DNA of 17,419 nucleotides from Clostridia bacterium (GTDB taxonomy: Bacteria; Bacillota; Clostridia; Christensenellales; Borkfalkiaceae), in contig CAAFYG010000129.1 of NCBI GenBank assembly GCA_900767195.1, forward strand, positions 1-17,419. The letters run 5' to 3'. Below, one piece after another: positions 1-8,568 of the stretch. The translations under genes were made by a program, and so were the position numbers. Under the pieces are notes generated by a model that searched no databases, had not been told where the DNA came from, and saw nothing but the letters and a program-made list of their open reading frames with translations. The first letter of the stretch is position 1. Every line of letters begins with the position of its first letter.

Positions 1-365
1 ACTATAATTGGAAAGTTACGAGCCGTTTGTTGGGGTATTTCACGAAAATTTTACAAAAATTTTTCCGCTATAATTGATTTTTTGCAGATGGGAACATAAG
101 TGTTTTCAGTAAAAACTTAAAACACCTTCCATATATATTGGACATTTGCATTTCGCTTGGCGGGGTGTTTTCGGAAAAATAAAAGTCCTCCTACTTATAT
201 TGGAAAGTTACACCGCATTTGTGAGAGTATTCCACTAAGTTCTCGCAAAAAACTCTTCCCACTTAACCAAGGACACGAAAATCCGAAAGTTCGGGGTGCA
301 TAGAAAAATTTTGCCCCCCATAATACCCAAGGACACGAGATTTCGTTTTACAACCGTTTTCACAT
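1..365. repeat. Degenerate tandem array, about six ~62-66 bp units
   Basis: Recurring landmarks show the array. A TATAATTGG/TATATTGG/CCAAGG-type start occurs near 4, 70, 135, 197, 266 and 327. A G(T/A)GTATTTC/GTGTTTTC-type block follows about 30 bases later in the first four units (near 35, 100, 165, 227). A linker rich in A runs and ending in TTCC-like bases closes each unit. Units 1 and 4 are clearly alike over about 66 bases (both share TTGGAAAGTTAC); the others are much degraded. Spacings of 66, 65, 62, 69 and 61 bases do not hold a reading frame and all frames contain stops, so this is noncoding. The window starts inside unit 1, so the array may extend left. A CRISPR is unlikely because no part of the unit is kept exactly. 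Confidence 0.6.
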
Positions 366-389
366 AATTTTTACTGTTTTTTTTCGCAA

Positions 390-432
390 ACAAAAAAGCC
401 GCCGTGATAAAAATTCTATCCGAGCGGCTTTG
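390..432 (-). terminator. Second (distal) terminator of the ATPase/helicase operon
   Basis: Stem AAAGCCGC (395-402) pairs with GCGGCTTT (424-431). On the minus strand the stem is followed by a run of T (plus-strand A run at 392-397). The loop of about 21 bases is long. It lies directly behind another hairpin terminator, giving a tandem stop. Confidence 0.6.
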
Positions 433-436
433 CGAC

Positions 437-473
437 ATAAAAAACGGAAGTCTGCTTTTTACAAACTTCCGTT
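437..473 (-). terminator. Rho-independent terminator of the ATPase/helicase operon
   Basis: AACGGAAGT (443-451) pairs perfectly with ACTTCCGTT (465-473) across a 13-base loop. Read on the minus strand, the stem runs into six T. It lies about 45 bases past the stop of the GHKL ATPase gene. Confidence 0.8.
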
Positions 474-517
474 AAGTGTGTTTTATTTATTCAGTTGGCA
501 AAAACAATTTGGTGTTT

Positions 518-3500
518 TTAGGTTCTTTCCGAGGCTTCTATTTGTTTTATTTTTTGAATTGCGACTTGCAAAGCAAGAAGGTGTTTATGAGTAAAACTAA
601 TTTTAGCCGGGGTATTCTCTAAAGTAATAGAAATCTCAATAAATTCACTTTGCTCTGCGGGTATATCTATTGACTCGACTTGAGCGATAAAGCCACTTAT
701 TTTTAATTGGCTATATTTGAATTTAGCCGCACAATTGGGGCAAAGAGATAGCGTATTCCAGCCTAAATCAAATTTTATTTTTAGAGACTCGTCTAATTGT
801 GTTGTTTTAAATATATTGACGGCTTCAAAATATCTTTTGCCTTTTGCTGTTAAAATCCCGTCACTCCCGCAAAGTTGGCAACGTGCATGATACTCGTTTC
901 TAATAAAAGTTTTTTCGTCATCATTCGGCTTTTCTGTAACAAATCTAAGTTTTTTGATAGAAGTCGGTATTTCTTCCCTTTCGTCAAATTCTTTTTCAAG
1001 TTTTAGTTTTCGTCTTTCAAAATTTTTAATCCGACGGGGGGCTATATCTTCATTGATTTCATCGCCTTCCGGTAATTGTTCTCTATCCGAAGTAACCGCC
1101 AATTCCGTTAGAGATTTGCCGCTTTTTTGTTTCTGTAAACGAAGTCGTTCAATGTACTCACGAGCTAACGATTGTTCATCTGAATTACATCCAGCAAAGA
1201 AGAGAGTGTTTTCATCTTCAATTCCGGCTCTTTTAAGTTGCTCCACATTATCATTAGGTTTTTCCGATATAGCAGAAAGCAATAAAGACGGCTTTTCATA
1301 TTTAAAGTCATCCAACAAATCTTCATCGGTTAATTCGTAAGGGCATTTATATGTTCCGCTTTTAGTAGGAATCCAAGCAGTGCGCTTCAAATAGTAAACA
1401 AGTGAAGAATCCAAATCGTCCTGCACTTTTGCGCTCGAATTTGCTTGATAAACGATATGATGAAGTTTTCGATTATTGTACCGTAAAACTAATTTCCATA
1501 GTATGAGAGGTTCTTTAATTAAAGCATTTAATTTGATTTTTTCAAGCTTGCGTAAATCAAATCCCTCGATTCCGTAATCAGTTCGAACACAAGTATCATA
1601 TCTTTCCCGTTCTCTTTTTAATGAATCCAAGAGAGGATAGCTCGGATATAAATCTTTTTCTACAATCTTAAGTTCTGCTTTTCCGCCTAATTTTACGAAT
1701 ATTTCTTTAATTTTCGATATGTGCTGTTTGATGTCATTATAGTGATCTTCTGCAAAGATATATTTATCTTCATAATAAAATGCGACTTCTTTTGACCAAC
1801 AACAATCGGTTGCACAAACTCTGAAAATTTCGGGACTATTCGGTTTTTCGGCAAGAAAGATTTCTTTGTTTTTGTATTGTAAAATTGATTCCGGATTTTC
1901 ATCAAACTGTTTTAAAATATCAATCCAAACGATCAAAACGCTTTCGTTGTCGTTTGATAATCCGGCATTTATATCTGCCGATTCTACCAGTTCTTGTATT
2001 CCGATTGCCTTTAAAAATTGTTTTATTTTTCGATCTGAATCGGTATCCTTTAACGATATATCAACATAAATCGGATTTTTTAAATAATGTTTCGGTTGAT
2101 AGTCAGTCCGTAAATAAATATTGTCTTTAGCACTATATAATTTTTTATCCTCACATAATATAAATCTAACATCGCTAAGGATTTCATTTCTCGACGGCGA
2201 ATAATCAAAAACACTATACTTGATTCTTTCTTTTGATTGCGAGAATTGATAGTAAAGCGTTTTGAAATACTCAACGTTAGTTTGTTCCGAAAAGAGTTCA
2301 TCGAAACAATTGCTATTTTCTTCTAACGAGTCTATAAAATCCTCAATAGAATATTCTGTAATTTTAAATTGATCAATAAAATATTCGACCCTTGTTACAG
2401 AAGGGACAGTCGGTATCCAATTTTTATGATAGATTTTTTCAACAAATTTAGTTGGTAATATTGTTTTAATGTCTTTATTAGTCGCCTTGAAAACATCTTT
2501 AAGGGCATAATGGTTGCCGTTGTCGGCTATGAATAGTTCAGCATTTTCAAATTCTTCTTTTATACGAGAAGCGAAAATTTTATATCGGCTATCGGGTTGA
2601 TTATTATAGTCTCGTAACGACGGAAGTGTAGAATATGCCGCGTAATCAAGCATTTTGGCTTTTTTAAACCAGTGTAAAGATTCCGCAGTTAAATCCGCCA
2701 ATTTGCGAATTAACTTTGTATTGGCTTCGCCGTCTTCGCCTACCGACAGTATTACGTCCCGGGCGACCGTGGAGGCAAAAGGCGCGTTAATATGAAAGTG
2801 TAGCAGGCTATCCATTTCCGTCGGGAAAAATAAACAAACTTTCCCCACCAAGGAACTATCCAATGAAAAAACGTTATTCTCGTTTTTATTAAGTCTGTAA
2901 GCTATAGAAACGGGGAACGCTTTTATAGTCTTGTTACGGGAATCGCTTGAACTAACCATAATAGGGCAGTTATCAGAAAATTTCGCCCAATACGTAACAA
3001 TTTTTTCACTGTTAGTTTTTTTTACGGTAATTGCGCAAATAAAATATATATTTGAAATTTTGTTTTCAATGGAAACGTATCCTGCGCCACCGTCCTGCTG
3101 GCAGTAACGAATAGTTTTTATATGTGTTAAAAAAAGAAGCGACGTTTCGTCCAATTTTTCAAAACCATCTTCAATAATTTCCTTTACGGCAATTTTAGCA
3201 GACTTATTAGGATTATCGAATGGAAATATAAATTGCGTCAAGTTGGCTTTGGCTGTCTTTGGAACGTCTTCGTTGTTGGGAACTATAACGTTTTCTATCC
3301 GAAAATTAAATTCGCCGGAGTGAATTTCCGGAGTATTCGTATATACGTAAACAGCTTTAAATCCCATACCGAATTTTCCGATTTGTGTAGGATCATCTGC
3401 TTTCGGACTTTTTCCTTTATTTGTGATTGCATCTATATCATCTAATATAAAATCGCGTTTTGTGCCGTTATGCTCAAATATGAGTTTATCCGGGAACAAC

Positions 3501-3685
3501 TTAAACGAGACTTCGGTTGCCTCCATATCTTCCGCATTTTGAAGTAGTTCGTATATGAAATGGGCGGGATCAGGGTAAAAACCTGTGTGCTGGTCGAGAA
3601 AACCCAAAACGTCACCTTCGCGCATGGCATTGTAGGCTTTTAATCGAGCGTTCTTTAATTCTTCAAAACTATTGTACTTACTCAT
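518..3685 (-). CDS. Sacsin/MORC-like GHKL ATPase with C-terminal zinc-binding motif
   Basis: A 1055-residue protein with an N-terminal Bergerat (GHKL) ATP-binding fold like that of sacsin and prokaryotic MORC-like proteins. The N box ELLQNAED is at residues 46-53, a degenerate G1 region with HNG at 72-74, and the G2 box IGKFGMGFKAVY at 102-113. The middle ~800 residues show no motif I recognise. Near the C-terminus, C936-x2-C939 and C982-x2-C985 form a four-cysteine HNH/treble-clef-like site. The histidines expected of an active HNH nuclease are not evident (EAVNIF where HNH proteins usually have HH), so it is more likely a structural zinc site. It starts one base after the SNF2 helicase stop with GGAG upstream, so the two are translated from one message. 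GHKL ATPases of this type are known partners in restriction-like contexts; a role in recognising or silencing foreign DNA is inference. Confidence 0.85.
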   Translation of the reverse strand: MSKYNSFEELKNARLKAYNAMREGDVLGFLDQHTGFYPDPAHFIYELLQNAEDMEATEVSFKLFPDKLIFEHNGTKRDFILDDIDAITNKGKSPKADDPTQIGKFGMGFKAVYVYTNTPEIHSGEFNFRIENVIVPNNEDVPKTAKANLTQFIFPFDNPNKSAKIAVKEIIEDGFEKLDETSLLFLTHIKTIRYCQQDGGAGYVSIENKISNIYFICAITVKKTNSEKIVTYWAKFSDNCPIMVSSSDSRNKTIKAFPVSIAYRLNKNENNVFSLDSSLVGKVCLFFPTEMDSLLHFHINAPFASTVARDVILSVGEDGEANTKLIRKLADLTAESLHWFKKAKMLDYAAYSTLPSLRDYNNQPDSRYKIFASRIKEEFENAELFIADNGNHYALKDVFKATNKDIKTILPTKFVEKIYHKNWIPTVPSVTRVEYFIDQFKITEYSIEDFIDSLEENSNCFDELFSEQTNVEYFKTLYYQFSQSKERIKYSVFDYSPSRNEILSDVRFILCEDKKLYSAKDNIYLRTDYQPKHYLKNPIYVDISLKDTDSDRKIKQFLKAIGIQELVESADINAGLSNDNESVLIVWIDILKQFDENPESILQYKNKEIFLAEKPNSPEIFRVCATDCCWSKEVAFYYEDKYIFAEDHYNDIKQHISKIKEIFVKLGGKAELKIVEKDLYPSYPLLDSLKRERERYDTCVRTDYGIEGFDLRKLEKIKLNALIKEPLILWKLVLRYNNRKLHHIVYQANSSAKVQDDLDSSLVYYLKRTAWIPTKSGTYKCPYELTDEDLLDDFKYEKPSLLLSAISEKPNDNVEQLKRAGIEDENTLFFAGCNSDEQSLAREYIERLRLQKQKSGKSLTELAVTSDREQLPEGDEINEDIAPRRIKNFERRKLKLEKEFDEREEIPTSIKKLRFVTEKPNDDEKTFIRNEYHARCQLCGSDGILTAKGKRYFEAVNIFKTTQLDESLKIKFDLGWNTLSLCPNCAAKFKYSQLKISGFIAQVESIDIPAEQSEFIEISITLENTPAKISFTHKHLLALQVAIQKIKQIEASERT

Positions 3686-3686
3686 T

Positions 3687-6600
3687 TTAATTCTCCACGC
3701 GTAAAACCCCGACGGCGAGTTTAGCCGAAACTATATCGCATTTATCAATCTCGGCTTTCAGATTTTCTTGTTTTTCGTTGAATGATTGTTCAAGCCTATC
3801 AAGTTGTGCCCTTTTCATTTTAATAATCCGTTCGTCCGTCGCTTTTGACAAAATATTTTCTACGGCGCGTACTTGCCCTTGTTGGCTTGAAACCAAACTG
3901 CTCAATTTGAAACGAATACTTTGTTCGGATTCGGCAACGTAGCGTTCTTTTGCCGATTTCCAAAGCGCAAAATGTTTGTTTTCCAACTCCGCGCAGTCAA
4001 ACGACTCTGCCACGCCGAGATCTTTTGCATTATAGATTAACGCCAACATCAATTTAGAATCGATTTCTTCGGAGGTAACGACTTGCAGTACGCAATTCGG
4101 CTTTACGCCTTTGTATTGCCACTCGTAAATAACAAAAGGGTATTCTCCGCACCGTAAATTGTCTGACTGCACGACCAAATTGCATTGTATCGGTATATTG
4201 CCGAAATATCGAATCGCTTGCTTTACAAGAGGGTGCGTCGGCATAATAAACGTTACGTCATTATGCTCGGCGGCATATTTACCGTCAAACGTTATTTGCT
4301 CGAAAGGCGTTTTGTTATTCAAATAATTTTCCCATGCGCGATACACGGGATTCACTTGTCTGTCTAACGTTTTGTAGCCTGACAAAAGAATTTGCCTGTT
4401 ATCGGCATTTAATCGTAATTTCTTTTCGACGCCGTTTCCGACGACGTATTGAGATTCCGCCCCCAAACGCTTTTCAAGATAGGTTTCAACCAATCCGACT
4501 ATCGCGTCGGCACTCAAGTGAATGTTTGTTGCGTCTTGCAACTCCTTTTGCATAACCTCTTCGCTTAAATTCAAACCGAAGAAAGCGTGCTTTTCTTCTT
4601 CTAACTTTCGTTGCTCTTGCATTTTTCGAATGGCGTTATCCGCAATCTGCAATTCTTTTTGAGCGCGCTCTTGCGGATTAAGAATATATTTTTCGACCAC
4701 GTCATAAATTTCACGCGTTACTTCGCCGAGAATTTCTTCGCTGTCGCCGATAGAGGAGTTAAACACTCCGATGCGCGAAAGGCACCGGTCGTATATATCG
4801 CAATCGATTGTACCCTCGGTGATTATGTTGATAATGGATATGCTTTCGCTTTTTTGACCGTTTCTGTCTATACGCCCGATTCTCTGTTCGATTGCTTGCG
4901 GATTCCACGGCAAATCGTAGTTAACGAGGCAATCGCAGAATTGATAGTCTAAGCCTTCGCAGCCGACCTCGGAAAACAGCAACACGTCCAACGAATCTTC
5001 TTGATTTTTATCCGCTTTAAATCTATTACGCAAAATAACGCGTTCTTCATCTTTTACGCCGCCGTGAATAATGCCGACGCGGATATTCTGAGCCGAAAGT
5101 TTTTCATACAAATAGCGCAAAGTATGGCGAAAACTACTAAAAACCATAACTTTATTGTTTTGCATAGATTGCTTGTTTTTAACGGCTTTTATGAGTTCTT
5201 CGACTTTGGTATCGTCGTTGCTCATACCTTCGGTAAACGCAAGCAGTTGTCTGACGGATTCGATAATCTGCGGCTTCGACATGTATTCCGCATACATATC
5301 GCCGACTTCTTCGTCCATATAGTCGTCCGTAAAGCCCAACTCGTCGAATCGGCGCGTCAGAATATCTTCGAGAAAGGGGCGTAATCCGTGAATGCAACTC
5401 GACGCCTGTCGCATAATCGTCGTCATCATAAAACGCAAGCCTTTGTCACCGTGCAGTTGCCGTAAAATGTTTGCCTGAATGCGTAATAACTCGTTATACA
5501 GCGTAGACTGGTCTGCCGTAAAAGAAACTTTCAACGTTTCGGGCTTTCTGATTGTAAATGCGCCGATATCACGCCGCCGAGTACGGTTTATAATCGTAGC
5601 AAAAGAATGTAAACTTTCCGTATCGGTTATCAGTTTGACACGTTCTTCTTGCGTAACGGTTTCTTGCCGCAAAGTTACTATTGTCTTTTGATAAACGGGG
5701 TTAGGGAACAGATTTATTTGACCAAAACTTGTTTTAGCCGCGGCGATTAAATTTGTCAATGCGTTTTGTTGCCAATCGGCGGTATTTCCGCGAATAAATC
5801 TCACGGCTTCGTTTATAAACGGATTCGGTTCCGATATGCGTTCAAAATTCTCATAATCGTAAATCAAGTCGGGGCGAAGAATATTCAATAGCGTGAATAA
5901 ATCCTTATTCCCTAACTGTATAGGGGTAGCGGTGAGCATTACAACGCTCGTAGCGTTTTCGCAAAACGTTTCTACCGCCTGATATGCGTAAGTGTTTGTA
6001 TTTTTAACGTGATGAGCCTCATCGACTATCACTAAATCGAATTTTGGGAAAGGTTTTAAGTCCGATAACGATTTCTTTTTGATTTTTTTAAGTCCGCCTT
6101 CGGCGGTGCCGTTTACGATAGCCTCATCGAACAAAGAATACGGAATGATGCACTTTGCATATTCGTCGGGCCATTCTTCATCAAGGTAACATTCGTTTAT
6201 GCAATAGCGCAATTTATCTCCGTCGATATGAACGAATTTTTCTCCGAATTTATCTTTTAGTTCGTTTTGCCATTTTCTCTCGGTGATAAGCGGGCGAGGA
6301 CAAATTACAAGTACCGATTTAATGTCGAAACGTGCCTCGAGTTCTTTCAAAATAAGTCCCGCCTCGATAGTTTTACCGACGCCTACGCCGTCTGCAATCA
6401 GAATTCGGGGCGTTTCGGATTTAATAATTTTAAGAACGGGACGAAATTGATACGGAATAAAATCTATCTTTGAGGAATTTAACGAGTACAATGAGTCGAT
6501 GCTCGGATTGTTCAATAAATTTGCCGTAAGTGTAGCGTTTAACACTCTTGCCGATTCGTGCGTTAATTTTGATTCAAAAGTAACTTTTTCGATCTGCTCG

Positions 6601-6731
6601 GCAAAAAGAGATATCGGGGTAATTTCATCTTGCGTAAACACCACATATTTCCCGCTTATCTCTTCTCGCGATAAAATAACGCCAATTTTATTATTGTGTT
6701 TAATTTTTACCATTTCTCCGATATTAAACAT
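3687..6731 (-). CDS. RapA/SNF2-family DNA helicase/translocase
   Basis: A 1014-residue superfamily 2 ATPase. The N-terminal ~50 residues resemble the SH3-like domain found at the start of RapA-type proteins (GEMVKIK...GVIL...KYVVF). Walker A is GVGVGKT at 115-121, the Walker B box DEAH at 237-240, motif III TATP at 267-270, and the helicase C-terminal lobe ends with QRIGRIDRNGQ at 616-626. The ~390 C-terminal residues are charged and unassigned. The family moves along DNA using ATP and is shared by many phage-defence systems (for example the SNF2 subunits of Zorya and DISARM). Here it is first in a two-gene operon with the GHKL ATPase. The start is supported by GAGGGG about 9 bases upstream and a good promoter further up. 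It is intact. Confidence 0.9.
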   Translation of the reverse strand: MFNIGEMVKIKHNNKIGVILSREEISGKYVVFTQDEITPISLFAEQIEKVTFESKLTHESARVLNATLTANLLNNPSIDSLYSLNSSKIDFIPYQFRPVLKIIKSETPRILIADGVGVGKTIEAGLILKELEARFDIKSVLVICPRPLITERKWQNELKDKFGEKFVHIDGDKLRYCINECYLDEEWPDEYAKCIIPYSLFDEAIVNGTAEGGLKKIKKKSLSDLKPFPKFDLVIVDEAHHVKNTNTYAYQAVETFCENATSVVMLTATPIQLGNKDLFTLLNILRPDLIYDYENFERISEPNPFINEAVRFIRGNTADWQQNALTNLIAAAKTSFGQINLFPNPVYQKTIVTLRQETVTQEERVKLITDTESLHSFATIINRTRRRDIGAFTIRKPETLKVSFTADQSTLYNELLRIQANILRQLHGDKGLRFMMTTIMRQASSCIHGLRPFLEDILTRRFDELGFTDDYMDEEVGDMYAEYMSKPQIIESVRQLLAFTEGMSNDDTKVEELIKAVKNKQSMQNNKVMVFSSFRHTLRYLYEKLSAQNIRVGIIHGGVKDEERVILRNRFKADKNQEDSLDVLLFSEVGCEGLDYQFCDCLVNYDLPWNPQAIEQRIGRIDRNGQKSESISIINIITEGTIDCDIYDRCLSRIGVFNSSIGDSEEILGEVTREIYDVVEKYILNPQERAQKELQIADNAIRKMQEQRKLEEEKHAFFGLNLSEEVMQKELQDATNIHLSADAIVGLVETYLEKRLGAESQYVVGNGVEKKLRLNADNRQILLSGYKTLDRQVNPVYRAWENYLNNKTPFEQITFDGKYAAEHNDVTFIMPTHPLVKQAIRYFGNIPIQCNLVVQSDNLRCGEYPFVIYEWQYKGVKPNCVLQVVTSEEIDSKLMLALIYNAKDLGVAESFDCAELENKHFALWKSAKERYVAESEQSIRFKLSSLVSSQQGQVRAVENILSKATDERIIKMKRAQLDRLEQSFNEKQENLKAEIDKCDIVSAKLAVGVLRVEN

Positions 6732-6847
6732 CTAGTCATACCCCTCATTCGTTAATTGTTTTTTGCAAAAATGAATAAATGTCGTTCTGTGTCGATTTTT
6801 CGCAAAAAACGCCTGCGTACGCTTCGCGATTGCAAATTTTCATTTGT

Positions 6848-6876
6848 ATTATATCATAAATCTGCAATTTTTTCAA
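6848..6876 (-). promoter_or_regulatory. Promoter of the helicase/GHKL operon
   Basis: On the minus strand, TTGAAA (6871-6876), a 17-base spacer and a perfect TATAAT (6848-6853). Predicted transcription start is near 6841, leaving a leader of roughly 110 bases before the helicase ATG at 6731. The leader contains GCGTACGC and other GC-rich self-complementary bits (6812-6830). Confidence 0.7.
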
Positions 6877-6962
6877 TCAGTATTGCCTGCGTAAAAGAGA
6901 ATATAGTAAAAATAGGATTAGCCTTTTTTTTGCAGCACAATAATGAATAAGAATTTATATTA

Positions 6963-6988
6963 AAAAGCCGAGGCTCGCCTCGGCTTTT
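6963..6988 (-). terminator. Terminator after the recombinase fragment (bidirectional shape)
   Basis: Perfect 11-bp stem AAAAGCCGAGG (6963-6973) and CCTCGGCTTTT (6978-6988) with a CTCG loop. It is three bases from the stop of the minus-strand serine recombinase fragment and insulates the XRE/recombinase operon from the helicase promoter. The A/T flanks would let it work in both directions. Confidence 0.85.
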
Positions 6989-6991
6989 GCT

Positions 6992-7429
6992 TTACATTGA
7001 AATCGCTGCTTTGAATTCTGAATTTAATTTTTTTAGGCTATTATGTCCATTTGCTTGCTCAAACCCTTCAAGCATACTTTCCAGAATGATTCCTTCCGGA
7101 CCGTCGCCGATATTTTCTTTCGCCGAAACGACTTTTACGCCGTTCTTTTTAAGAATATGTTTGTAGTGCGCGGAATCGTAACGATCACGCGAAAAACGAT
7201 CCAATTTCCAAACAATGACCATATCGAAACACCGCTTGTAACTATCTTTGATCATACGTTGAAAATCGGGGCGGTTATCGGAAGTAGCCGTTAAGGCGCG
7301 ATCGATGTAATTCGCAATTACGGTAATATCGTTTTGTGCGGCGTATTCCATACATTCGCGAAGCTGACCTTCGATAGAGGCTTCGCGTTGATTATCGCTG
7401 GAATAGCGGGCGTAGATAACGGCTTTCAT
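6992..7429 (-). CDS. Serine recombinase (resolvase/invertase), truncated after the catalytic domain
   Basis: A 145-residue protein starting AVIYARYSS, with the catalytic serine at residue 10, followed by the conserved SIEGQ, the VWKLDRFSR block and ESMLEG. These are the hallmarks of the N-terminal catalytic domain of large serine recombinases of clostridial mobile elements. Those proteins usually continue for 350-400 more residues (recombinase, zinc-ribbon and coiled-coil domains). Here the match ends after SMLEG at about residue 121, then an unrelated ~24-residue tail and a stop. A terminator follows at once and no further recombinase sequence is visible downstream. It overlaps the XRE gene by ATGA (7426-7429), so translation is coupled. 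It could be a decayed integrase or a natural small recombinase; I favour a truncated remnant because DNA-binding domains are missing. Confidence 0.8.
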   Translation of the reverse strand: MKAVIYARYSSDNQREASIEGQLRECMEYAAQNDITVIANYIDRALTATSDNRPDFQRMIKDSYKRCFDMVIVWKLDRFSRDRYDSAHYKHILKKNGVKVVSAKENIGDGPEGIILESMLEGFEQANGHNSLKKLNSEFKAAISM

Positions 7430-7782
7430 TTATTTTCCTCCAAGAGTTGTTTAAGCGCGGCTTTCAGCTTTTGGTTTGCCTGTGTATCCGGCTCAAAGCA
7501 CATAGCAATAAAATCTTCGGCTTGATCGCTTTGAGAAAGCGCGTCTTTTCCGAAATATTTTCCGTGCGGATTGTCCGTTCTGCCAAGCAGGTAATCGGTG
7601 GAAACATCGTAATAATCCGCGAGTTTAATCAACACGGGATAAGAAGGACAAATCGCGCCGAGTTCATAGCGGGCGTAAACCGCTTGTTTTAAATCGCCGA
7701 TTTTCTCGGTTAATGCTTTTTGCGATAACCCGGCTTGTTTGCGTAAAAATCTTAATCTTTCGCCGATAATACTTGTTTTCAT
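7426..7782 (-). CDS. XRE-family HTH transcriptional regulator
   Basis: A 118-residue protein with an N-terminal Cro/CI-type helix-turn-helix at about residues 5-65 (RLRFLRKQAGLSQKALTEKI, then YARYELGAICPSYPVLIKLADYYDVSTDYLLGRTD). The second half is a short acidic/amphipathic tail typical of mobile-element repressors that oligomerise. The start is fixed by GGAGGT (7791-7796) 8 bases upstream. It is first in a two-gene operon with the truncated serine recombinase. A palindrome abutting its own -35 box suggests autorepression, and the gene pair resembles the control/recombination end of an integrative element. Confidence 0.9.
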   Translation of the reverse strand: MKTSIIGERLRFLRKQAGLSQKALTEKIGDLKQAVYARYELGAICPSYPVLIKLADYYDVSTDYLLGRTDNPHGKYFGKDALSQSDQAEDFIAMCFEPDTQANQKLKAALKQLLEENK

Positions 7783-7814
7783 TATAATGTACCTCCGAAT
7801 GTCTTGTCAGTTAC

Positions 7815-7858
7815 ATTATATACTATTTTTCAGTAAATGTAAATACTTTCAAGTATTT
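7815..7858 (-). promoter_or_regulatory. Promoter and operator candidate of the XRE/recombinase operon
   Basis: On the minus strand, TTTACA (7838-7843), a 17-base spacer and TATAAT (7815-7820). Overlapping the -35 box is a perfect palindrome AAATACTT-TC-AAGTATTT (7841-7858). TTACATT (7811-7817) and AATGTAA (7836-7842) form a second inverted pair around the -10 region. These are plausible binding sites for the XRE protein encoded immediately downstream; that link is inference. Confidence 0.7.
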
Positions 7859-7894
7859 TCGTTAAAATATTTTTGTGAAAAATTTAATTTTTAT

Positions 7895-8542
7895 TTACTG
7901 TAAGGTATTTATAGCGTATAAATATTTTTTCTGAATACGAAGTTTTCGGCGGTAAATCGTGGTGTAGTCTACGTTGAAATACCGTTTCATATCAATCATC
8001 CGCATACCGCTTATCATCGCTAAAAGCGTTTCGTATTCGTAATCGGGTAACGCCATTTTTGCGATCAGTTTATCGTAACGTTCGTATGATGCCTCTTCGG
8101 TTGCTTGTTTTGCATAGGGATCAATTTTAAGCTCGTTGTGTCGCAAATTCTGATCTTCATAGCTGCCGACTTCGTATTTGGCGTTTTTGGTATATTTTTT
8201 CCAAAGCATTCTGCCGAGATGACGATAACAAGCAAGGCGAATCGGAAGTGGCTTTCCGAATTTTCCGATACAAAGATCGCCTAATTTTTTACCGAGAAAT
8301 CGGCATAAAAAGCAGATGGCTTCTTCGGCGTAATCGTAGGCTTCCGAATACGGTATCAAAATATCGGTGTGGCAGTAAATGTCTTTGTACAAGTTTTGAA
8401 AGATATAGTATAAATCGCGGGTGGAATGGATCATTCGTGTTCTTACCGAGCTGAGAGCGATCAGTTCGCCGATTTTACGGATATTCTGTTCGGTTATGAT
8501 TGTGTCATCGCTGAAACGATAGGTTTTCTTTTGTTGAATCAT
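7895..8542 (-). CDS. Mobile-element regulator with C-terminal HTH (sigma-70 region 4-like)
   Basis: A 215-residue protein. The C-terminus (about residues 165-210, containing YEYETLLAMISGMRMIDMKR, then FNVDYTTIYRRKLRIQKKYL) has the layout of a helix-turn-helix like sigma-70 region 4. The middle part has a conserved-looking AICFLCRFLGKKLGDLC block and a SYEDQNL segment. I recognise the general type from clostridial integrative elements but not a named function; transcription activation of element genes is inference. The start is set by AAGGAG about 9 bases upstream. A second, frameshifted copy lies at 15559-16190 in the same orientation, roughly half identical in protein sequence and with the same upstream foldback. 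It is upstream of the XRE/recombinase operon, separated by ~110 bases that hold that operon's own promoter. Confidence 0.7.
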   Translation of the reverse strand: MIQQKKTYRFSDDTIITEQNIRKIGELIALSSVRTRMIHSTRDLYYIFQNLYKDIYCHTDILIPYSEAYDYAEEAICFLCRFLGKKLGDLCIGKFGKPLPIRLACYRHLGRMLWKKYTKNAKYEVGSYEDQNLRHNELKIDPYAKQATEEASYERYDKLIAKMALPDYEYETLLAMISGMRMIDMKRYFNVDYTTIYRRKLRIQKKYLYAINTLQ

Positions 8543-8568
8543 AGTGGTTTTCTCCTTGATTTTGTTTT

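Noticed and set aside
1..365. CRISPR array
   Set aside because: The period is CRISPR-like but no repeat block is conserved exactly and there are no cas genes in the window.
235..438. 67-aa minus-strand open frame
   Set aside because: It is made from the degenerate repeat units and the distal terminator; similar pieces in neighbouring units are full of stops.
4611..5384. Plus-strand open frames opposite the helicase gene
   Set aside because: Antisense shadows of a gene with clear helicase motifs; no ribosome binding sites or domains.
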